NCBI GenBank assembly: GCA_030386875.1
Contig: CM059568.1
Span: forward strand, 27,832,120 to 27,896,119
Direction of reading: 5' to 3'
Length of the DNA: 64,000 nucleotides
Origin: Morinoia aosen
Lineage: Eukaryota; Arthropoda; Malacostraca; Amphipoda; Talitridae
Under the pieces are notes generated by a model. The model did not search any database. It was not told the DNA's origin and saw only the letters and a program-made list of their open reading frames with translations. Made by a program: the position numbers and the translations under genes. Position 1 is the first letter of the stretch. Each line of letters begins with the position of its first letter. This document shows, in pieces, positions 60,301-64,000 of the stretch.

Positions 60301-63300
60301 TCCCTTTGAAAGCTCTCGCACGCCAGCTCTGAGCTCTGAGTTGTTAGAGCCCCTGCACAGCTCAGCTACTGCACGCCTTGTCTACTTTTAAATCGATATG
60401 CGACTCGAAAGAGCCAGAGGAGTTTTCCGATGGCATTCTGCCACGAAGGAGGTGAGCAGTTGCGAAAATATTTTTTTAAAGCAGGCATTACGATTCCTCG
60501 TTGCGTAATCAGTTTATTGGAGCTACTTTAGAGACCATCAGGTGGGTAATGCGCAGCTGTTAGTGCAAGATCGAGGCCTGCTACGCCCACTGGCGAGCAT
60601 GTGAAGCTGTCAAGATGTGCGGGCGGGAATAAACTGAAATAGCGAGCGAATGAAATTGTCTCCATTTCATGCAGTTTATTCGACCGATCAAATATGTAAT
60701 TTATGTGATGAACACAGAGAACTTTCCAAGTTTTAATAGGAGCCCAGCGAAATCTATGGTGGAACTATTTTGGTCTTGAGAGATCACTCTTTTTTCACCT
60801 CTCATTTTCCGTGAATTAGCAGCTAAACAAAACCGTCTGTCTCTTGCACACATGTTTTACACTCATCTCAATTTCGATCTTTAAATGCCTTGCCGGCTCA
60901 AGTACTCATTGTAACTCTCTACTGAAGCTCTGTCGTGACGCGAGTCAACGTACCAATAACTTCAATTATTGTATCATTAAAATACCATCGTATTCACAAT
61001 AATATCATATCCAACTGAATCCAAATTCACTACACTTCAAAGAGCTTCTGCATAGTAAGTATCGCTCTTATTTACTCAGAATCCTTTATATTCTTCTCTT
61101 TCTTTATTCCTTAGCACGCGTAACGTTTACATTAAGGCATGTCATGGAAATGATCTGACGTAAACTTTTCATCTTCAGAGAATACAACTATTATTCTCTA
61201 GCTCTCATGAACAATATTTATTCGTTTACACTAACTGTCCCAGTTACGTCAACTGCTTATTACGCAGAAAGGAGGAAGTACCATTATGCAGCCTGAGTGC
61301 CCACTCAGCTAGGCAAGGCTGATAGCAGCTCGTGCCTACTTTACGATAGAATCGTGAGCCTTGTATGTACAGCATGTTGGCCACGCACTTTCTACGCGAT
61401 GGCAGCCCTGCACCAGGATAAACTAAACAGAGAAATTTCTTCATTTAACAAATAGCTAATGCTTCACCTGAAAACGATTGCTCTTCATGCAGGATATGGA
61501 AAATGCCGAAATTTGAATGTTGTGTTGACAATGCTTCTTAATGGAACGTTATCATTCTTTTGAATTGAGAAATTGTTGAACAATTTTGTTTTTCTATGTA
61601 AGATAAAATGAAATTTGTGTACCACTTAGATTAGCAATGCGTACCTTGCCAAATTGTGATCCGTCGTAGAAATGAGGCTCGTCGTATCTTGGGCCGAAAT
61701 TAGTGTCAACTTCAAAGGTCACGCCCTGAGCATGCCACGATCAACGTTAGTGTACATTCGTGGCGATAAACTCACTGATCAGTATTCAATTCACAGTCTT
61801 ATACTCGTTAGACCCAAGCTGTAATACGTTTAGAGTATAGAAACAATAATTGGTGTCTTTTCCAATCAATTTAGACACTTCTCAAAGCGAATCTTCATCA
61901 CTTATCGATGCTTTCCACCAAGTTTGGGCAGAGGGCGGTTTCTGAGTGTCTGGCTACAAGAATAACCCGGCTGGCGAGGCGAGCCGGTCACGAAATAGGA
62001 GAGAGCCGGGACGGTGATCTGCGCGCTCGACGGTGGCCACACTCGGACTGGTAACACGGTGCCCTCACCTGCACCGCAGCCAGCACTAACTCCACCGAGT
62101 TTCTCGTCTGCTTTAACGCCCGTCCTGTCCTCCTTGAAAGCATCTTAAGATGCCCGCAATACATTACTTCCACCTCTTTGCACTCGGAAGTAAAAGCAAG
62201 CCTGAAAGCTACCAACATTCAGCGTCTTAAATTTTTTTTTGGCACACATGGAAGCATGAAATGAATTACCGATTAAATTTTGACCGGAGCATTTATCTTT
62301 TTGAGCACACAAAAATTGTAACAAAAATTATCAATAAAAAATTACAGGGAGACCAAAAATCATCTGGTTGGCATTCAAAGCATCCTTCGCAAACGCCATG
62401 AATGACTATATGGAGTGTCACTTCTTGAGTGAAGTTCATAAACTTCTGAGTTGACAGATAATTTGCCTCGTGTATTCGAAATGTGATTATTGTTTACTAA
62501 GTTCATTGTTATTTTCGCATTTATTTATATGTTACTCGTAACTTTCAGCGTTCACTAATGTTTCAAACTTGTTAATCTGTATTACATTTCTTTCTGTAAA
62601 TCTTTACCCGTAGATACAGAAAGCTACAAAAACTCATACCTACGTTCCATCGATGGACTTCAAAATTGAATTTGTTTTTTATACCCGTAATTGTCAAAGG
62701 AATTACCAAATTCTGCAAAGATATTCAATATATCTACAAAATTTACGCCGTCTATGACAGTGAAGATACTTCGCAAGAAATTTTTTCAAGCCTTTCTATG
62801 CAACTGAAGTCTGACATTTGCATAAAATGATAAATTACTCCAGTTCTCACCTCCGTTTGCCGTGAGCTCTCAACTGAGCTCTCAACTCCTCATCAATAAG
62901 TAAGCCATTTGCCGGAGCTCCCATGGCCCGCAGTGAAGAAAGATCGATCCCTGGCGCCCCAGCACCGCAAGGTGAAGGTCCCAGACTTCATTAGCGTACC
63001 CACAGCACTGCGAGTCACTGCGAATAAGTCTTGAGATGCAAGAAACTCAATATCACCGGTCATAAGAACTCGTTATTTTGTTCGGAGTGGGGTTATTTAC
63101 TCGTTATTTTCCCGCTGCGATAGTTAGCGTGTGTTTCTATGGTAAGTCGCTTGATTATGCCAGTGAATACTCGACGGAAATAGCTTCTCTTATCAAGTTT
63201 TCTTTTTTCTGTTCCCTGCTGTGTTATAAACTCGTATCACGTACCATGTCGCCTTCAACAAAATTGAATTGACAATCCCAACGTTCATGGCTATTGCATT

Positions 63301-64000
63301 CATATGCTTCGCAGAAATTCTTATTTCTCAATGCCAATATTCTTCATTTGTAACTAAAAATATTGTATAAATTCAATTTATTTGTGAATAATCGAAACTG
63401 ACGTAAAAATCGATGTCGACATCGGCGTAGATTAGCATTGCTAATCGCCATAAGTTTCATTCAGCGTAGTAACGTGCGCGTGAGAGCAAGTCGCCGTAGC
63501 GTCTGAGATGGCGACGGAGGCTGTCGTGAGGCAGCGCAAACGTGCGCCAATTCACTGTCTTGACGTTTTTGCGTTCCCACGGCGTGACGCCAGCGCTGCA
63601 AGGCCCCTGAATTCGGCGCTGAAATGAGAATGAGGGGGCTTGCCCCAACCATGGTGGCGATACATGGTGCTCAGAAAGTCTGGACTAAGCAAAATGTTGT
63701 CAAATTCATTAAACACACGGATAATAAGACGAGAGTGTGAGAGAATGTTATATTACACTGGGTTATAAAAAATATTTTTTGGAAGTTGTCTCCGACTTTT
63801 TAAATGAATCACGGCTATTGTGTACAGGTGAATTAAAAAATAACATCCACTTCCCTCTATAAGGTAAGGTTTTTATGCTAATTTGATTTAGACAAATTTG
63901 AGATTACATTTTTGTGACATTATCAGTCCATTTCCATTAACATTTTTCATCTAAAAATATTTAGGGAAAAAAAATGTTTTTATGCAGAGTGAATTAATTG
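57333..64000. other. Anonymous region with a few G+C-rich pockets
   Basis: No gene family recognised. The 94-codon plus-strand frame at 57580-57864 has no domain. G+C/CpG-rich pockets stand out at ~61960-62130 and ~63465-63660, where overlapping minus-strand frames of 63 codons arise from composition. A short tandem 'ctcaactgagct' lies at ~62868-62890. Confidence 0.35.

Overview
This window looks like non-genic nuclear DNA from an invertebrate animal, most likely an arthropod. It is AT-rich, has no operon-like gene packing, carries several microsatellites and minisatellites, and is full of eukaryotic transposable elements: mariner/Tc1 DNA transposons, a DUF4817-type transposon, two non-LTR (LINE) retrotransposons, and palindromic or long-TIR MITEs. 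The combination of DUF4817 transposases, DD34D mariners and CR1/L2-like LINEs is typical of arthropod genomes, but I cannot name a species. I recognise no host protein-coding gene, tRNA or rRNA. Single host exons could be hidden and would need RNA evidence.

Layout. 1-2258: no recognisable feature. 2259-10141: one old DUF4817-type DNA transposon with ~190-bp inverted termini, broken up by three later insertions: a TTAA-flanked element (2451-3571), an intact mariner (4069-5400) and a 5'-truncated LINE segment (5461-9135) whose 3' part contains a 27-bp/216-bp higher-order minisatellite. 10394-11736: two complete long-TIR MITEs 17 bp apart. 11739-22080: mostly anonymous, with a Tc1 C-terminal fragment (~13.5 kb), a MITE (~18.5 kb) carrying two perfect CRE-like octamers, a CATA microsatellite and a degenerate ~17-bp repeat. 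22080-34720: Tc1 relics at 22.3-23.15 kb and 27.85-28.9 kb, a GGAAT-like simple-sequence block (24.6-25.0 kb), a large LINE fragment with a fully open reverse transcriptase frame (29.75-32.03 kb, minus), and another mariner/Tc1-superfamily relic (33.73-34.72 kb). 35501-36089: short TIR element with a transposase remnant. 43-51 kb: palindromic MITEs, two Tc1 relics, a 40-42 bp minisatellite, a hAT-like MITE and a deleted mariner with ~140-bp TIRs. 51-64 kb: anonymous except for a 23/24-bp minisatellite at 57.1 kb.

How the parts relate. The elements do not form a pathway; the window is an archive of successive insertions. The mariner (351-codon open frame, complete D-D-D triad, 29-bp identical TIRs, TA duplication) is the best preserved element. 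Removing it plus one TA rejoins the DUF4817 reading frame exactly. No new defence, metabolic or signalling system is visible, and I do not claim one.
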